A stretch of DNA of 64,000 bases from Campylobacter taeniopygiae (GTDB lineage: Bacteria; Campylobacterota; Campylobacteria; Campylobacterales; Campylobacteraceae): the NCBI RefSeq assembly GCF_005406225.1, contig NZ_NXLY01000006.1, positions 1 to 64,000 on the forward strand, read 5' to 3'. The number at the start of each line of letters is the position of its first letter. The stretch's first letter is position 1. The notes under the pieces were generated by a model that saw only the letters and a list, made by a program, of their open reading frames with translations, had not been told where the DNA came from and searched no databases. The translations under genes were made by a program, and so were the position numbers. This document shows, in pieces, positions 19,253-28,950 of the stretch.

Positions 19253-19663
19253 TTATTTAGAAATAATATTTGGAACATTAACAATTAAAGGATTAAAAAC
19301 AGCTAAAACAGAATCATCATTTTCATACGAACGACAATATTTCTCAAACTGATCACTCACTAAAAGCATCCAATCTGTAAATTCTTCACTAGCTGGACCC
19401 TCAAAACGATTTGCTTGTGCCATCATTTCTTCACAAAATACACAAAAATCAGTGATTTCACTAAGTTCTAAACGCCTCGCAGCCCATGCAGTATTGTGTG
19501 CTAAGGTTTCAAGCTCCTTAATTGCTTCCTTATAACGCACACTATCGCTACCTAGCTTTATAATCAAGGGTTCAAACCTATCACACATTGTTCTAAAAAA
19601 TTGCAAAAACTTTTCTATATCGTCAATTTCATATTCTAATTCTAATTTTGTTAAAATTCCCAT
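19253..19663 (-). CDS. Conserved 136-aa helical protein, function unknown
   Basis: Equivalent to Cj1361c. Acidic, predominantly helical, with no signal peptide or membrane segment. The central stretch LETLAHNTAWAARRLELSEITDFCVFCEEM (split here as about residues 51-80) has the spacing of an HPt phosphotransfer helix pair: an Ala-His, a run of small residues, then Leu-x2-Ile-x3-C-x2-C-E. I regard the resemblance as suggestive only. Two cysteines (C-V-F-C) are present. It is divergent from ruvB with about 90 bases between, and its stop codon lies one base before the tmRNA 5' end, so tmRNA may be co-transcribed with it. Function not known. Confidence 0.8.
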   Translation of the reverse strand: MGILTKLELEYEIDDIEKFLQFFRTMCDRFEPLIIKLGSDSVRYKEAIKELETLAHNTAWAARRLELSEITDFCVFCEEMMAQANRFEGPASEEFTDWMLLVSDQFEKYCRSYENDDSVLAVFNPLIVNVPNIISK

Positions 19664-19752
19664 TTTTAAACCATATTATAAAGTTTAAGTAAATTCTAGC
19701 AAAATTTAGTTAAAATCTTATTTTAATTTTCCTAGAAAAACAAGAATGAAAA

Positions 19753-20760
19753 ATGGATAGAATAGTAGAAATAGAAAAATATTCTTTTGATGAAACTTAT
19801 GAAAATTCCTTACGTCCTTCAAGTTTTGATGGCTATATAGGGCAAGAAAGTATCAAAAAAAATTTAAATGTTTTTATTGCTGCAGCTAAAAAACGTAATG
19901 AATGTTTAGATCATATTCTTTTTAGTGGCCCAGCTGGACTTGGAAAAACAACTTTAGCTAACATAATCTCTTATGAAATGGAAGCGAATATCAAAACAAC
20001 AGCCGCACCGATGATAGAAAAAAGCGGGGATTTAGCTGCCATTTTAACGAATTTAAGCGAAGGAGATGTTTTATTTATCGACGAGATTCATCGTCTAAGT
20101 CCTGCTATTGAGGAAGTGCTTTATCCGGCTATGGAGGATTATCGTTTGGATATTATTATAGGGAGTGGCCCTGCAGCACAAACGATAAAAATTGATCTAC
20201 CTAAATTCACACTCATAGGCGCTACTACACGTGCGGGTATGCTTAGCAATCCTTTAAGAGATCGCTTTGGTATGCAATTTCGTTTAGAATTTTATAAAGA
20301 TAATGAACTTGCAACTATACTTCAAAAAGCTGCCTTAAAACTTAATAAAACTTGCGAAGAAGATGCAGCACTTGAAATCGCAAAAAGATCAAGATCAACA
20401 CCCAGAATCGCACTTAGACTTTTAAAAAGAGTAAGAGATTTTGCAGATGTGAATGATGAAAAAAATATTACTCTAAAAAGAGCTAATGAGGCTTTAAATT
20501 CTTTAGGGGTAAATGAATTAGGCTTTGATGCGATGGATTTAAGATACCTTGAACTTTTAACAGCAGCAAAACAAAAACCTATGGGACTTGCGAGTATAGC
20601 TGCAGCTTTAAGCGAAGATGAAAATACAATTGAAGATGTTATAGAGCCTTATTTATTGGCAAATGGCTATATAGAACGCACCGCTAAGGGACGCATAGCA
20701 AGTCATAAAAGTTTTAGTGCTTTAAAAATGAAATATCAAAAAAATTTATTTGAGGAGTAA
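19753..20760 (+). CDS. ruvB: Holliday junction branch migration helicase RuvB
   Basis: AAA+ motor that drives branch migration of Holliday junctions with RuvA; RuvC resolves them. 335 residues, the standard length. Walker [11 protein letters not shown] lies near 59-68, Walker [10 protein letters not shown] near 109-117, sensor GATTRAG near 159-165, and the arginine finger in LRDRFG near 171-176. A C-terminal winged-helix domain (about 255-330) includes the conserved YIERTAKGR. It lies upstream of amaA, whose Shine-Dalgarno sequence is inside the last codons of ruvB, implying co-transcription. Confidence 0.97.
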   Translation: MDRIVEIEKYSFDETYENSLRPSSFDGYIGQESIKKNLNVFIAAAKKRNECLDHILFSGPAGLGKTTLANIISYEMEANIKTTAAPMIEKSGDLAAILTNLSEGDVLFIDEIHRLSPAIEEVLYPAMEDYRLDIIIGSGPAAQTIKIDLPKFTLIGATTRAGMLSNPLRDRFGMQFRLEFYKDNELATILQKAALKLNKTCEEDAALEIAKRSRSTPRIALRLLKRVRDFADVNDEKNITLKRANEALNSLGVNELGFDAMDLRYLELLTAAKQKPMGLASIAAALSEDENTIEDVIEPYLLANGYIERTAKGRIASHKSFSALKMKYQKNLFEE

Positions 20761-20764
20761 TTTT

Positions 20765-21808
20765 TTGAAAAACGGAAAAATATTTTTAATTTCTTTTATT
20801 TTGGTTATTTTATCGCTTTTACTTTATCTTTTTAAAAGCTTTTTACTCGTGATCATTATCGCAAGTTTAATGGCAGTAGCAACATCAAATATAAATGCGA
20901 AATTCTTGCATTTAACTAAAGGGCATAAATTTTTTGCTTCAATTTTAACAACTTCTTGCATGGTGATTTTATTTTTTGCTCCTTTTTTTTACACTATGAT
21001 AGAATTAGCTAAAACTTTAAAAAACTTTGATATTAATTTAATTTCTCACACACTAGATTATATCAAAAACTATCAATTTACCTTGCCTGAAGGACTGAAT
21101 TTTTTAGAACCAAAAATCAAAGAATTTTTAGCGTCTATAGATTTAAACAATATTTCAAAACAAGTTTTAAATTATGCCTCAAGTTTTACAAAGTCTGGAG
21201 CCAAATTTCTCATAGACATGGCTTTAATTTGTGTCTTTTACTTTTTTGCTAATCTATACGGAACTGAACTTGTCATTTATCTAAAATCAATTGTGCCAGT
21301 AGATAGAAAAGAATTAGATGATGTTTTATCTGAAGTGGGCAATGTGATGGCTGTTGTGCTTTATTCTATGGTAATCATTGCTATTTTTCAAGGAACTCTT
21401 TTTGGGATTATTACCCTATTTTATGGATATGATGGTATTTTAATGGGTTCTATTTTTGCTATTAGCTCTTTAATACCAGCCGTTGGTGGTGCTTTAGTTT
21501 ATATACCTGTAAGTCTTTATGAATTTGCGTCTAATGGTTTAAATTCGGCACTTGTAATTTTAATTTATTCTGTCGTTGTTATTTCTTTTATCGCTGATAC
21601 TTTAATCAAACCTTTAATTATAAAATGGATCAATAAAAAACTCGTTAAAACGCCAACAAAAATCAATGAACTTTTGATTTTCTTAGCTATGATGGCAGGG
21701 ATATCAAGCTTTGGTTTTTGGGGTATTATTTTAGGTCCTGCAATTTTAACCTTTTTCATTTCTACAATTAGAATGTACGTGATTTTAAAAGATAAGAAAT
21801 TGATCTGA
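20765..21808 (+). CDS. amaA: AI-2E family transporter-like membrane protein (AmaA/PerM type)
   Basis: Equivalent to Cj1363, annotated as acid membrane antigen A, of the UPF0118/AI-2E transporter family. About 347 residues with seven or eight predicted membrane helices; the first two are a close N-terminal pair and the last four cluster after residue 210 (around GTLFGIITLFYGYDGILMG and onward). The start is TTG at 20765, chosen because GAGGAG (20752-20757) sits eight bases upstream; the longer frame from 20750 would begin within that Shine-Dalgarno. Members are variously reported as exporters or ion/proton antiporters, so the substrate here is undefined. It ends before a perfect hairpin terminator shared with fumC. 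Confidence 0.85.
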   Translation: MKNGKIFLISFILVILSLLLYLFKSFLLVIIIASLMAVATSNINAKFLHLTKGHKFFASILTTSCMVILFFAPFFYTMIELAKTLKNFDINLISHTLDYIKNYQFTLPEGLNFLEPKIKEFLASIDLNNISKQVLNYASSFTKSGAKFLIDMALICVFYFFANLYGTELVIYLKSIVPVDRKELDDVLSEVGNVMAVVLYSMVIIAIFQGTLFGIITLFYGYDGILMGSIFAISSLIPAVGGALVYIPVSLYEFASNGLNSALVILIYSVVVISFIADTLIKPLIIKWINKKLVKTPTKINELLIFLAMMAGISSFGFWGIILGPAILTFFISTIRMYVILKDKKLI

Positions 21809-21831
21809 TTTATCTAGCTAAGCTAGATAAA
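21809..21831. terminator. Bidirectional hairpin between amaA and fumC
   Basis: Perfect 11-base inverted repeat (TTTATCTAGCT / AGCTAGATAAA) around a single A, lying between the convergent amaA and fumC stops. AT-rich arms supply U-tracts on both strands. Confidence 0.75.
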
Positions 21832-21837
21832 TTCAAA

Positions 21838-23229
21838 TTAAGCCTTTGGCCCTATCATTTTAGTCGGATCAACAAATTGATTAAAATCTTCTTCACCAAC
21901 TAAACCAAGCTCCATCGCACTTTCCTTCAAAGAAATTCCTTTTTTGTGTGCATTTTTAGCTACCTTTGCAGCATTTTCATAACCAATATGTGGATTTAAG
22001 GCAGTAACTAGCATTAAGGAATTATGAAGATTATGATCAATTTTTTCACGATTTGGTTTTATACCTATAGCACAATGGATATTAAATGAATGCATAGAAT
22101 CAGCTAAAAGATCAAGACTTTGTAAAAAATTATAAATAATCACAGGCTTAAATACATTGAGTTCAAAATTTCCTTGACTCGCTGCAAATCCAATCGTCGC
22201 ATCATTTCCCATAACTTGAACTGCAACCATAGTTATAGCTTCACATTGAGTAGGATTTACCTTACCTGGCATAATAGAACTCCCTGGCTCATTTTCTGGG
22301 ATACTAAGCTCCCCAAGGCCACATCTTGGGCCAGAAGATAACCATCTAATATCATTAGCAATTTTCATTAAATTTGCAGCTAAACCTTTCATAGCTCCGT
22401 GAGTAAAATTAATTGCATCATGACTTGTTAAAGCATGAAATTTGTTTGGGCTTGAAATAAATTTAGTCCCCATAAGCTTAGTTAATTCTTCGCTAACTTT
22501 TTCACTAAGCTCTGGATGGGCATTAAGACCTGTTCCTACAGCTGTCCCACCAATAGCTAATTCTCTTAAGCTTGGCAAAGAAGCAATGATTTGCTCTTTA
22601 GAATGTAAAAGCATGGAAAGATAACCACTAAATTCCTGTGCTAAAGTTAGCGGTGTAGCATCTTGCAAATGAGTACGTCCTATTTTAATAATACCTTCAA
22701 ATTCTTTTACTTTTTTTTCAAAAGTCGCAATGAGTTCATCTAAAGCAGGGATTAGTTTTTTTTCAACTTGTTCAACCGCAACTATACTCATAGCTGTTGG
22801 AAAAGTATCGTTTGAACTTTGACTCATATTAACATGATCATTTGGGTGCACGAGTTTTTCTTTACGAAAATCTCCGCCCATAATTTCAGTGGCACGATTT
22901 GCAATCACTTCATTCATATTCATATTACTTTGAGTGCCTGAACCTGTTTGCCAAATCGCAAGTGGAAAATTATCATCAAATTTACCCGCAATAATTTCAT
23001 CACAAGCTTGAACTATAGCATTTTTTTTAGCATCATCGAGTTTGCCAAGTTTATAATTAACCAAAGCTAAAGATTTTTTTAGATTAGCAAAAGCATAAAT
23101 TAAAACCTTTGGCATTTTCTCGCAACCAATTTTAAAATTTTCAAAACTTCTCTCGGTTTGTGCTCCCCAATATTTATCATTTGGAACCTTAACTTCACCC
23201 ATAGTATCATGCTCTATTCTATACTCCAT
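21838..23229 (-). CDS. fumC: Class II fumarate hydratase
   Basis: Interconverts fumarate and malate in the TCA cycle. About 463 residues, the usual FumC length. The superfamily signature [11 protein letters not shown] lies near 316-326, with the conserved [14 protein letters not shown] segment near 127-140 and [10 protein letters not shown] near 184-193. I chose ATG 23229 ([13 protein letters not shown]), preceded by GAAGGAAA; the frame extends nine codons upstream without a Shine-Dalgarno. In NCTC 11168 a subtilisin-like autotransporter gene (Cj1365c) lies between fumC and glmS; here only 136 AT-rich bases separate them. Confidence 0.96.
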   Translation of the reverse strand: MEYRIEHDTMGEVKVPNDKYWGAQTERSFENFKIGCEKMPKVLIYAFANLKKSLALVNYKLGKLDDAKKNAIVQACDEIIAGKFDDNFPLAIWQTGSGTQSNMNMNEVIANRATEIMGGDFRKEKLVHPNDHVNMSQSSNDTFPTAMSIVAVEQVEKKLIPALDELIATFEKKVKEFEGIIKIGRTHLQDATPLTLAQEFSGYLSMLLHSKEQIIASLPSLRELAIGGTAVGTGLNAHPELSEKVSEELTKLMGTKFISSPNKFHALTSHDAINFTHGAMKGLAANLMKIANDIRWLSSGPRCGLGELSIPENEPGSSIMPGKVNPTQCEAITMVAVQVMGNDATIGFAASQGNFELNVFKPVIIYNFLQSLDLLADSMHSFNIHCAIGIKPNREKIDHNLHNSLMLVTALNPHIGYENAAKVAKNAHKKGISLKESAMELGLVGEEDFNQFVDPTKMIGPKA

Positions 23230-23365
23230 TGTATTTTCCTTCAATTTTAATTTCATACAATGATTTAAACAAAAATAGACATAAAATTAGCTTATAATTT
23301 AAATTTTAAATAAATAAGCACAGATTTAAACAAACTTTGTTTCAAAACTGCACACTAATGATTTT

Positions 23366-25162
23366 TTATTCTACTGTTACACTTTTTGCAAGATTTCTTG
23401 GCATATCTACATCATTACCCATTCTAATAGAAATTTCCATAGCTAAAAGTTGAGTGATCACCATCATTTCAAAAAATTCACACATATAATGATTTTGTTC
23501 ATTAGTTTTTATAAAATCGTCACTCAAATCAAATTCCAAAGGAGAAATACTAAGTACAGTAGAATCTCTAGCAATTAATTCTTCAACATTAGATTTTGTT
23601 TTTTCATAAAGCATATTTTTAGGCATTAAGGCAATGGTATAAAGCTTAGAATCAGCCAACGCTATAGGACCATGTTTCATTTCTCCCGCTGGATAACCTT
23701 CAGCATGCAAATAAGAAAGCTCTTTTAATTTTAAAGCACCCTCTAAAGCTAGAGGATAAAAAACATCACGTCCTATAAAGAAAAATCCATGTCCATCAAG
23801 ATAACGCTTAGATAAGCGATGAATTTTTTCGTGTAATTTAGTATCCACTTTAACACAATTTGGTGTATGTAGTAATGCTTGAATTTCTATAGAAGTATCA
23901 AAATTTTTCTTTTGTGCAATAAAAATAGCCAACATCCAAAGGGTTAAAATTTGTGTCGCAAAAGCCTTTGTCGAGGCTACACCTTTTTCAATACCTGCAC
24001 GGGTTAAAAGACTTAAATGTGCTAAACGCACCATATTAGAATTATCCACATTACAAATTGCAAAAGTTTTTGCACCCTGCTCCTTTGCTATTTTTAAAGC
24101 CTCTAATGTATCTGCAGTTTCTCCACTTTGAGAAATTACAATAAATAAAGAATTAGGCTTAATCACTGCCTCGCGGTAGCGAAATTCACTTGCAATTTCA
24201 ACCTTAGCTTTAATTTTTGCTAGACGTTCAAACAAATAAGCACTTGCCATAGCTGCATGATAACTTGTTCCGCACGCACATAAAGTAATTTCATCAATAT
24301 TGCTTAAATTTTCATTTTCAAGCTCATCAAAAACCACCTCATCTCCGTTAATACGCCCCATTAAAACTTCACTCATAACGCGACTTTGTTCATAAATTTC
24401 TTTTTCCATAAAAAAGCGAAAACCATCTTTTTTAGCAAAAGCTTTATCACCTCGCAATTTTGTAAAAGAATTGATTTTGAGTTTATGATTTTCAAAAATC
24501 ACCAATTCTTCTTTATTAGCATAGCCTAAACTCAAATCTTCAAGATAAATCACCTCGCTACAAAGTCCGATTAAAGGTGTATCAGCACTAGCAAAATAAA
24601 TTTCATTCTCTTCATTTTTTCCCACAATTAAAGGAGCTGCATTTTTAGCAAAAAAGACACGATTAGGATCTTTTTTTGTGATCAAAAGAATCGCAAAAGC
24701 TCCACGTAACTCATCAATAGTCTTTTTAAATGCCTCAAATGCATCCATATCTTTAGCATAAAATTCAAAAAGTTGCACTATCACTTCAGTATCAGTTTGA
24801 CTTAGAAAATGAACGCCATTGTGCTCTAATTTGTCTTTAATTTCTTTATAATTTTCTATAATTCCATTATGAATCACACAAGAGTATTGCCCCAAATGTG
24901 GATGAGCATTGATTTCTGTTGGTTTTCCATGTGTTGCCCAACGCGTATGGCCTATGGCAAATCCATAACCTTCGCTAGAAAAACCACTGCATTTATTAGA
25001 TAAATTCTCAAGTTTTCCTACAGCTTTAAAAAAACTAAATTCTTTATCTTTCATTACTGCTAAACCTGCACTATCATAGCCGCGATATTCAAGTTCTTTA
25101 AGTCCATTGATTATGGTTTGTTTTTTTTCATTTTTTCCTATATAACCTACTATTCCACACAT
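23366..25162 (-). CDS. glmS: Glutamine-fructose-6-phosphate aminotransferase
   Basis: First step of UDP-GlcNAc synthesis, making glucosamine 6-phosphate from fructose 6-phosphate and glutamine. 598 residues. The N-terminal Ntn glutaminase domain has nucleophile Cys2 (MCGIVGYIG), GYDSAG near 28-33, HTRWATHG near 73-80 and HNGIIEN near 96-102. Two SIS sugar-isomerase domains follow, with CGTSYHA near 292-298, SQSGETADT near 339-347 and the C-terminal PRNLAKSVTVE ending typical of GlmS. It is divergent from mqnE across 211 bases with no distinctive structure. A large gene (Cj1367c, nucleotidyltransferase-like) expected here from NCTC 11168 is absent. Confidence 0.97.
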   Translation of the reverse strand: MCGIVGYIGKNEKKQTIINGLKELEYRGYDSAGLAVMKDKEFSFFKAVGKLENLSNKCSGFSSEGYGFAIGHTRWATHGKPTEINAHPHLGQYSCVIHNGIIENYKEIKDKLEHNGVHFLSQTDTEVIVQLFEFYAKDMDAFEAFKKTIDELRGAFAILLITKKDPNRVFFAKNAAPLIVGKNEENEIYFASADTPLIGLCSEVIYLEDLSLGYANKEELVIFENHKLKINSFTKLRGDKAFAKKDGFRFFMEKEIYEQSRVMSEVLMGRINGDEVVFDELENENLSNIDEITLCACGTSYHAAMASAYLFERLAKIKAKVEIASEFRYREAVIKPNSLFIVISQSGETADTLEALKIAKEQGAKTFAICNVDNSNMVRLAHLSLLTRAGIEKGVASTKAFATQILTLWMLAIFIAQKKNFDTSIEIQALLHTPNCVKVDTKLHEKIHRLSKRYLDGHGFFFIGRDVFYPLALEGALKLKELSYLHAEGYPAGEMKHGPIALADSKLYTIALMPKNMLYEKTKSNVEELIARDSTVLSISPLEFDLSDDFIKTNEQNHYMCEFFEMMVITQLLAMEISIRMGNDVDMPRNLAKSVTVE

Positions 25163-25373
25163 TTTTACTCTCTTAAAAATTATTAATTTATATTTAAATA
25201 ATGAATTTTAACTTATCTTTTTTAATGATTTATTCTAAAAATTATGATTTTCTTTGTTAAAAATACTGATAAAACACCATTTTATCGAAATTTACTTATA
25301 AGTTAAATCTTTTTTTCAGTAAGAATTTATAATGTTTATTTTAAAATTTTGAAAAACAAAAAGTGATCATCAA

Positions 25374-26438
25374 ATGAAAAATTTACTTAAAAAATTAGAA
25401 AATGAAGAAAGAATCAATCAAGAAGAAGCAAATAAACTTTGGGATTTAGATCTTTTTACCCTAGGCAAATTAGCCCACAAAAGACGTGAAAAACTTCATG
25501 GTAAAAAAGTCTATTTCAATATCAATCGCCATATCAATCCAACCAACATCTGTGCAGATACTTGTAAATTTTGTGCCTTTTCAGCTCACCGCAAAAATCC
25601 AAATCCTTATATAATGACTCATGAAGAAATTATGAAAATAGTCGATGAAACCGTAACTCGCGGCACAAAAGAAGTGCACATAGTTTCTGCTCATAATAAA
25701 GATACAAGTTGGCAATGGTATTTAGAAATTTTTAAAATGATTAAAGAAAAATATCCTAATATCCACATAAAAGCTATGACAGCAGCTGAAATTGATTTCT
25801 TGCACCGACGCTTTGCAATGAGTTATGAGGAAGTGATTGAAAAGATGCTAGAATATGGCGTAGATTCAATGCCTGGTGGTGGAGCTGAAATTTTTGATGA
25901 AGAAATTCGTAAAAAAATTTGCCATGGAAAGGTAAGCAGCGAGAACTGGTTAAAAATTCACAAATTATGGCATCAAAAAGGCAAACAAAGTAATGCTACT
26001 ATGCTCTTTGGACATATAGAAGAAAGAGAACATAGAATCGATCATATGTTTAGACTTAGAAATTTACAAGATGAAACCGGCGGATTTAACGCTTTTATTC
26101 CTTTAGTATGGCAAAGGGATAATAGCTTTATACAAACTGATAAAATTATGGACAGCGAAGAGATTTTAAAAACCGTTGCTATTTCGCGTTTAGTACTTGA
26201 TAATATCAAAAATATCAAAGCTTATTGGGCAACGATGACTTTAAATTTAGCTATGGTAGCTCAAGAGTTTGGCGCTAATGATTTAGATGGAACCATTGAA
26301 AAAGAAAGTATTCAAAGTGCCGGAGGGGCAAAATCAGCCAAAGGAACAAGCTTGAAAACTTTCATAGATATGATTAAAACTGCTAATTTAATCCCTGTAG
26401 AACGAGATAGTTTATATAATGAGTTAAAAATTTATTAA
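25374..26438 (+). CDS. mqnE: Aminofutalosine synthase MqnE (radical SAM)
   Basis: Radical SAM enzyme of the futalosine menaquinone pathway. It joins the adenosyl radical to 3-[(1-carboxyvinyl)oxy]benzoate to give 6-amino-6-deoxyfutalosine. 354 residues. The [4Fe-4S]/SAM motif CADTCKFC (CX3CX2C) lies near 60-67, and further conserved elements include EVHIVSAHN near 99-107 and MPGGGAEIFDE near 165-175. Campylobacter uses this alternative menaquinone route, supplying quinone for respiration, including NrfHA in this window. It is followed after 14 bases by a purine permease gene, suggesting co-transcription. Confidence 0.94.
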   Translation: MKNLLKKLENEERINQEEANKLWDLDLFTLGKLAHKRREKLHGKKVYFNINRHINPTNICADTCKFCAFSAHRKNPNPYIMTHEEIMKIVDETVTRGTKEVHIVSAHNKDTSWQWYLEIFKMIKEKYPNIHIKAMTAAEIDFLHRRFAMSYEEVIEKMLEYGVDSMPGGGAEIFDEEIRKKICHGKVSSENWLKIHKLWHQKGKQSNATMLFGHIEEREHRIDHMFRLRNLQDETGGFNAFIPLVWQRDNSFIQTDKIMDSEEILKTVAISRLVLDNIKNIKAYWATMTLNLAMVAQEFGANDLDGTIEKESIQSAGGAKSAKGTSLKTFIDMIKTANLIPVERDSLYNELKIY

Positions 26439-26452
26439 TTTAGGAGATAAAT

Positions 26453-27766
26453 TTGTTCAAACTTAAAGAAAATAAAACTAATTTTCGCACAGAGTTGATT
26501 GCTGGATTGACCACTTTTTTAGCTATGGTTTATATCATCCCTGTTAATTCAGCAATTGTAAGTAATACTGGTATGCCTATAGAGGCTTTAATCACAGCAA
26601 CTGCCTTAGTTACTATCGTAGCAAGTGCCTTTAATGCTTTTTTTGCTAATACGCCAGTTGCTATGAGTGTTGGTATGGGCTTAAATGCTTATTTTACCTT
26701 TGCGGTTTGTGGAGCACAAAAAATTCCTTGGCAAAGTGCCTTAGGAGCAGTTTTTATTTCAAGTATTATTTTTCTTATCCTTTCTTTTACACACTTTCGC
26801 CTTTGGATTATTAGAAATATCCCTAAAGATTTGAGACTAGCGATTTGTGCAGGTATTGGCTGTTTTATCACTTTTTTAGGATTGAGTCAAATGGGGATTA
26901 TTGTGCATAATAAAGATACCTTAGTGGGAATAGGAAATTTTGGAAGCTCTCATGTGCTTTTTGGAATTTTTACCCTTGCACTTATTATCTTTTTTTGGGC
27001 TATAAAACTTAAAGGGGCTTTTATTTTTGGAGTTTTAATCAGCTCAATCATTGCTTGGATTTTCCATATCGATCAAGCACAATTTCCTACTCAGCTATTC
27101 TCCCTACCTGCTTTTGACTCTACCAATGGCTTAGGGGCAATCTTTTTAAAATTAGATATCAAAAGTGCTTTAAATATTAGTATGATTCCTATCATACTTA
27201 CTTTTTTCATCACTCAACTTTTTGACAGCATTGGTACTATTACTGGCGTAGGAGAAAGAGGAAAAATATTTGATGATGCTAAAAATGGTGAAAAAAAACT
27301 TGGAAAAACTTTAATGGCAGACGCTACAGGATCTACTCTTGGTTCTTTGGTTGGGACATCCACTGTAACAGCTTTTGTTGAAAGCACAACCGGAGTAGAA
27401 AGCGGTGGCAGAACTGGTCTTGCAGCACTTGTTGTGGCTTTATGTTTTATTTTAACTCTTTTTTTACTTCCACTTTTTAAAGCCATACCTGCAAATGCAA
27501 TTTATCCTGTTCTTATTATGGTTGGAATTTTAATGTTTATGGAAGTTAAAAATATAGATTTTAAAGATGAGGCTATAGCGGTGGGTAGCTTTTTTACCAT
27601 CATCATGATGCCACTAACCTATTCTATTACCTCGGGTTTTGCTTTTGGTTTTCTCACTTATCTACTAATAAGAGTTTTTAAACGCCAATGGGATCAAATT
27701 AGCTTAGGCATTGTTGTTTTAAGCTTGATTTCTTTAGGTAATTTTTTACTGATAGCACTACAATAA
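26453..27766 (+). CDS. NCS2/AzgA-type purine (adenine/guanine/hypoxanthine) permease
   Basis: Equivalent to Cj1369. A 437-residue inner-membrane proton symporter of the AzgA-like branch of the NCS2 family. It starts FRTELIAGLTTFLAMVYIIPVN, the hallmark N-terminus of AzgA/PbuG/YgfQ-type permeases. About 12-14 helices are visible, with the family motif TQLFDSIGTITGVGER near residues 257-272 and the GTSTVTAFVESTTGV element near 300-314. Translation starts at TTG (26453), preceded by TAGGAG. It lies between mqnE and a purine phosphoribosyltransferase-like gene, consistent with uptake and salvage of purine bases. The exact base cannot be assigned by eye. Confidence 0.88.
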   Translation: MFKLKENKTNFRTELIAGLTTFLAMVYIIPVNSAIVSNTGMPIEALITATALVTIVASAFNAFFANTPVAMSVGMGLNAYFTFAVCGAQKIPWQSALGAVFISSIIFLILSFTHFRLWIIRNIPKDLRLAICAGIGCFITFLGLSQMGIIVHNKDTLVGIGNFGSSHVLFGIFTLALIIFFWAIKLKGAFIFGVLISSIIAWIFHIDQAQFPTQLFSLPAFDSTNGLGAIFLKLDIKSALNISMIPIILTFFITQLFDSIGTITGVGERGKIFDDAKNGEKKLGKTLMADATGSTLGSLVGTSTVTAFVESTTGVESGGRTGLAALVVALCFILTLFLLPLFKAIPANAIYPVLIMVGILMFMEVKNIDFKDEAIAVGSFFTIIMMPLTYSITSGFAFGFLTYLLIRVFKRQWDQISLGIVVLSLISLGNFLLIALQ

Positions 27767-27777
27767 AAAGGGGATGG

Positions 27778-28221
27778 ATGTTTTTTTATTCTTATGATTA
27801 TTTTGAAGAAGACGTTAAATTTTTAGCCACACAAATAAAAAAAGAATTTAATCCCGATGCTCTTATTGCCATCGCTAGAGGCGGTATGACTTTAGGACAT
27901 TCTTTAGCCGTTGCCCTAGATACTCGCAACCTTTTTAGTCTCAATTCTATACATTATGACGATACTAAAAAACTCGATACCATTGAAATTTTTAATATCC
28001 CAGATCTTAAAAATTATAAAAAAATTTTACTCATTGATGATATAGTAGATAGCGGAGAAAGCTTATCTGAAATTAAAAAAAGACTACAAGAACAATTTCC
28101 TCATATAGAATTAAAAATTGCAACGATTTTCTATAAAAAAACGGCTCTTTTAGAACCTGATTTCAAGGTTAAAGAAGCTAAAGAATGGATAGATTTCTTT
28201 TGGGATATAAAAATTAATTAA
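27778..28221 (+). CDS. Purine phosphoribosyltransferase-like protein (Gpt/HPRT type)
   Basis: Equivalent to Cj1370. 147 residues, the short type I PRTase fold. The PRPP-binding motif is ILLIDDIVDSGESL (about 81-94), with an ALIAIARGGMTLG hood/loop near 29-41 and a C-terminal W-IDFFW segment like that of xanthine-guanine PRTases. It converts purine bases such as guanine, xanthine or hypoxanthine to nucleotides using PRPP in the cytoplasm. It follows the purine permease by 11 bases, supporting a two-step uptake and salvage unit. Substrate preference is not decidable from the motif. Confidence 0.85.
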   Translation: MFFYSYDYFEEDVKFLATQIKKEFNPDALIAIARGGMTLGHSLAVALDTRNLFSLNSIHYDDTKKLDTIEIFNIPDLKNYKKILLIDDIVDSGESLSEIKKRLQEQFPHIELKIATIFYKKTALLEPDFKVKEAKEWIDFFWDIKIN

Positions 28222-28252
28222 TCTTTGTCGTTATTGTTTGGAGTTTTAAATT

Positions 28253-28942
28253 TTGAAAATTAAAATCATATTATTGTTATTATTAAGCTATTCTTTTGCG
28301 TTGGATCAAAATTTTGAAGATTTTGAGCAAGAATACAAAAGTTATCAAATCAATGATCCACTTGCAAGTTATAATAAAGCCATGACTCATTTTAATATAG
28401 CCTTATATACTTATGGATTTCGCCCTATTTTAAAGGGTTATAATGAAGTTACACCTCAGTTTTTACGCACAGGAGTAAGGAATTTTTTTGACAATTTATT
28501 TTCACCCTTACGTTTTGTTGGCAATGTTTTACAATTGAAATTTGAAAATGCCGGAGAGGAATTTAAAAGATTTACAACAAATACAATTATGGGATTTGGT
28601 GGCTTAATGGATCCAGCTAGTCAAATGGGTTTAAAAAAACATCCTGCTGATCTTGGAACCATCTTAGGACACTGGGGAGTTGGCGGAGGATTTCACTTAG
28701 TATTGCCTGTATTGGGGCCTAGTAATTTAAGAGATACTTTAACTTTACCTGCAATTTGGTATGCAGATCCTATAAGCTATATAAATCCTCAATGGGAAAG
28801 TATAGCAATCAGTGCTTATGGTTTTAGCAATGAACTTAGTTTCAAACTTGATGAAATTGATGAAATTTATTATAATTCACCAAATTTATATCCATTTTTA
28901 AGAGATGCTTACGAACAAAGAAGGCAAGAATTAAGTAAATAA
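28253..28942 (+). CDS. mlaA: MlaA/VacJ-type outer-membrane lipid-trafficking protein
   Basis: Equivalent to Cj1371. 229 residues of the VacJ family, which sits in the outer membrane and removes misplaced phospholipids from the outer leaflet. It has a short signal sequence (IKIILLLLLSYSFA) with no lipobox cysteine, unlike E. coli MlaA. Family elements include DPLASYNKAMTHFN near 37-50, a GFGGLMDPA segment near 121-129 and GHWGVGGGFHLVLPVLGPSNLRDT near 146-169 (two blocks). Translation starts at TTG. Followed by mlaC-like and RND genes, forming an apparent lipid-transport operon. Confidence 0.9.
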   Translation: MKIKIILLLLLSYSFALDQNFEDFEQEYKSYQINDPLASYNKAMTHFNIALYTYGFRPILKGYNEVTPQFLRTGVRNFFDNLFSPLRFVGNVLQLKFENAGEEFKRFTTNTIMGFGGLMDPASQMGLKKHPADLGTILGHWGVGGGFHLVLPVLGPSNLRDTLTLPAIWYADPISYINPQWESIAISAYGFSNELSFKLDEIDEIYYNSPNLYPFLRDAYEQRRQELSK

Positions 28943-28950
28943 GGAAACAA

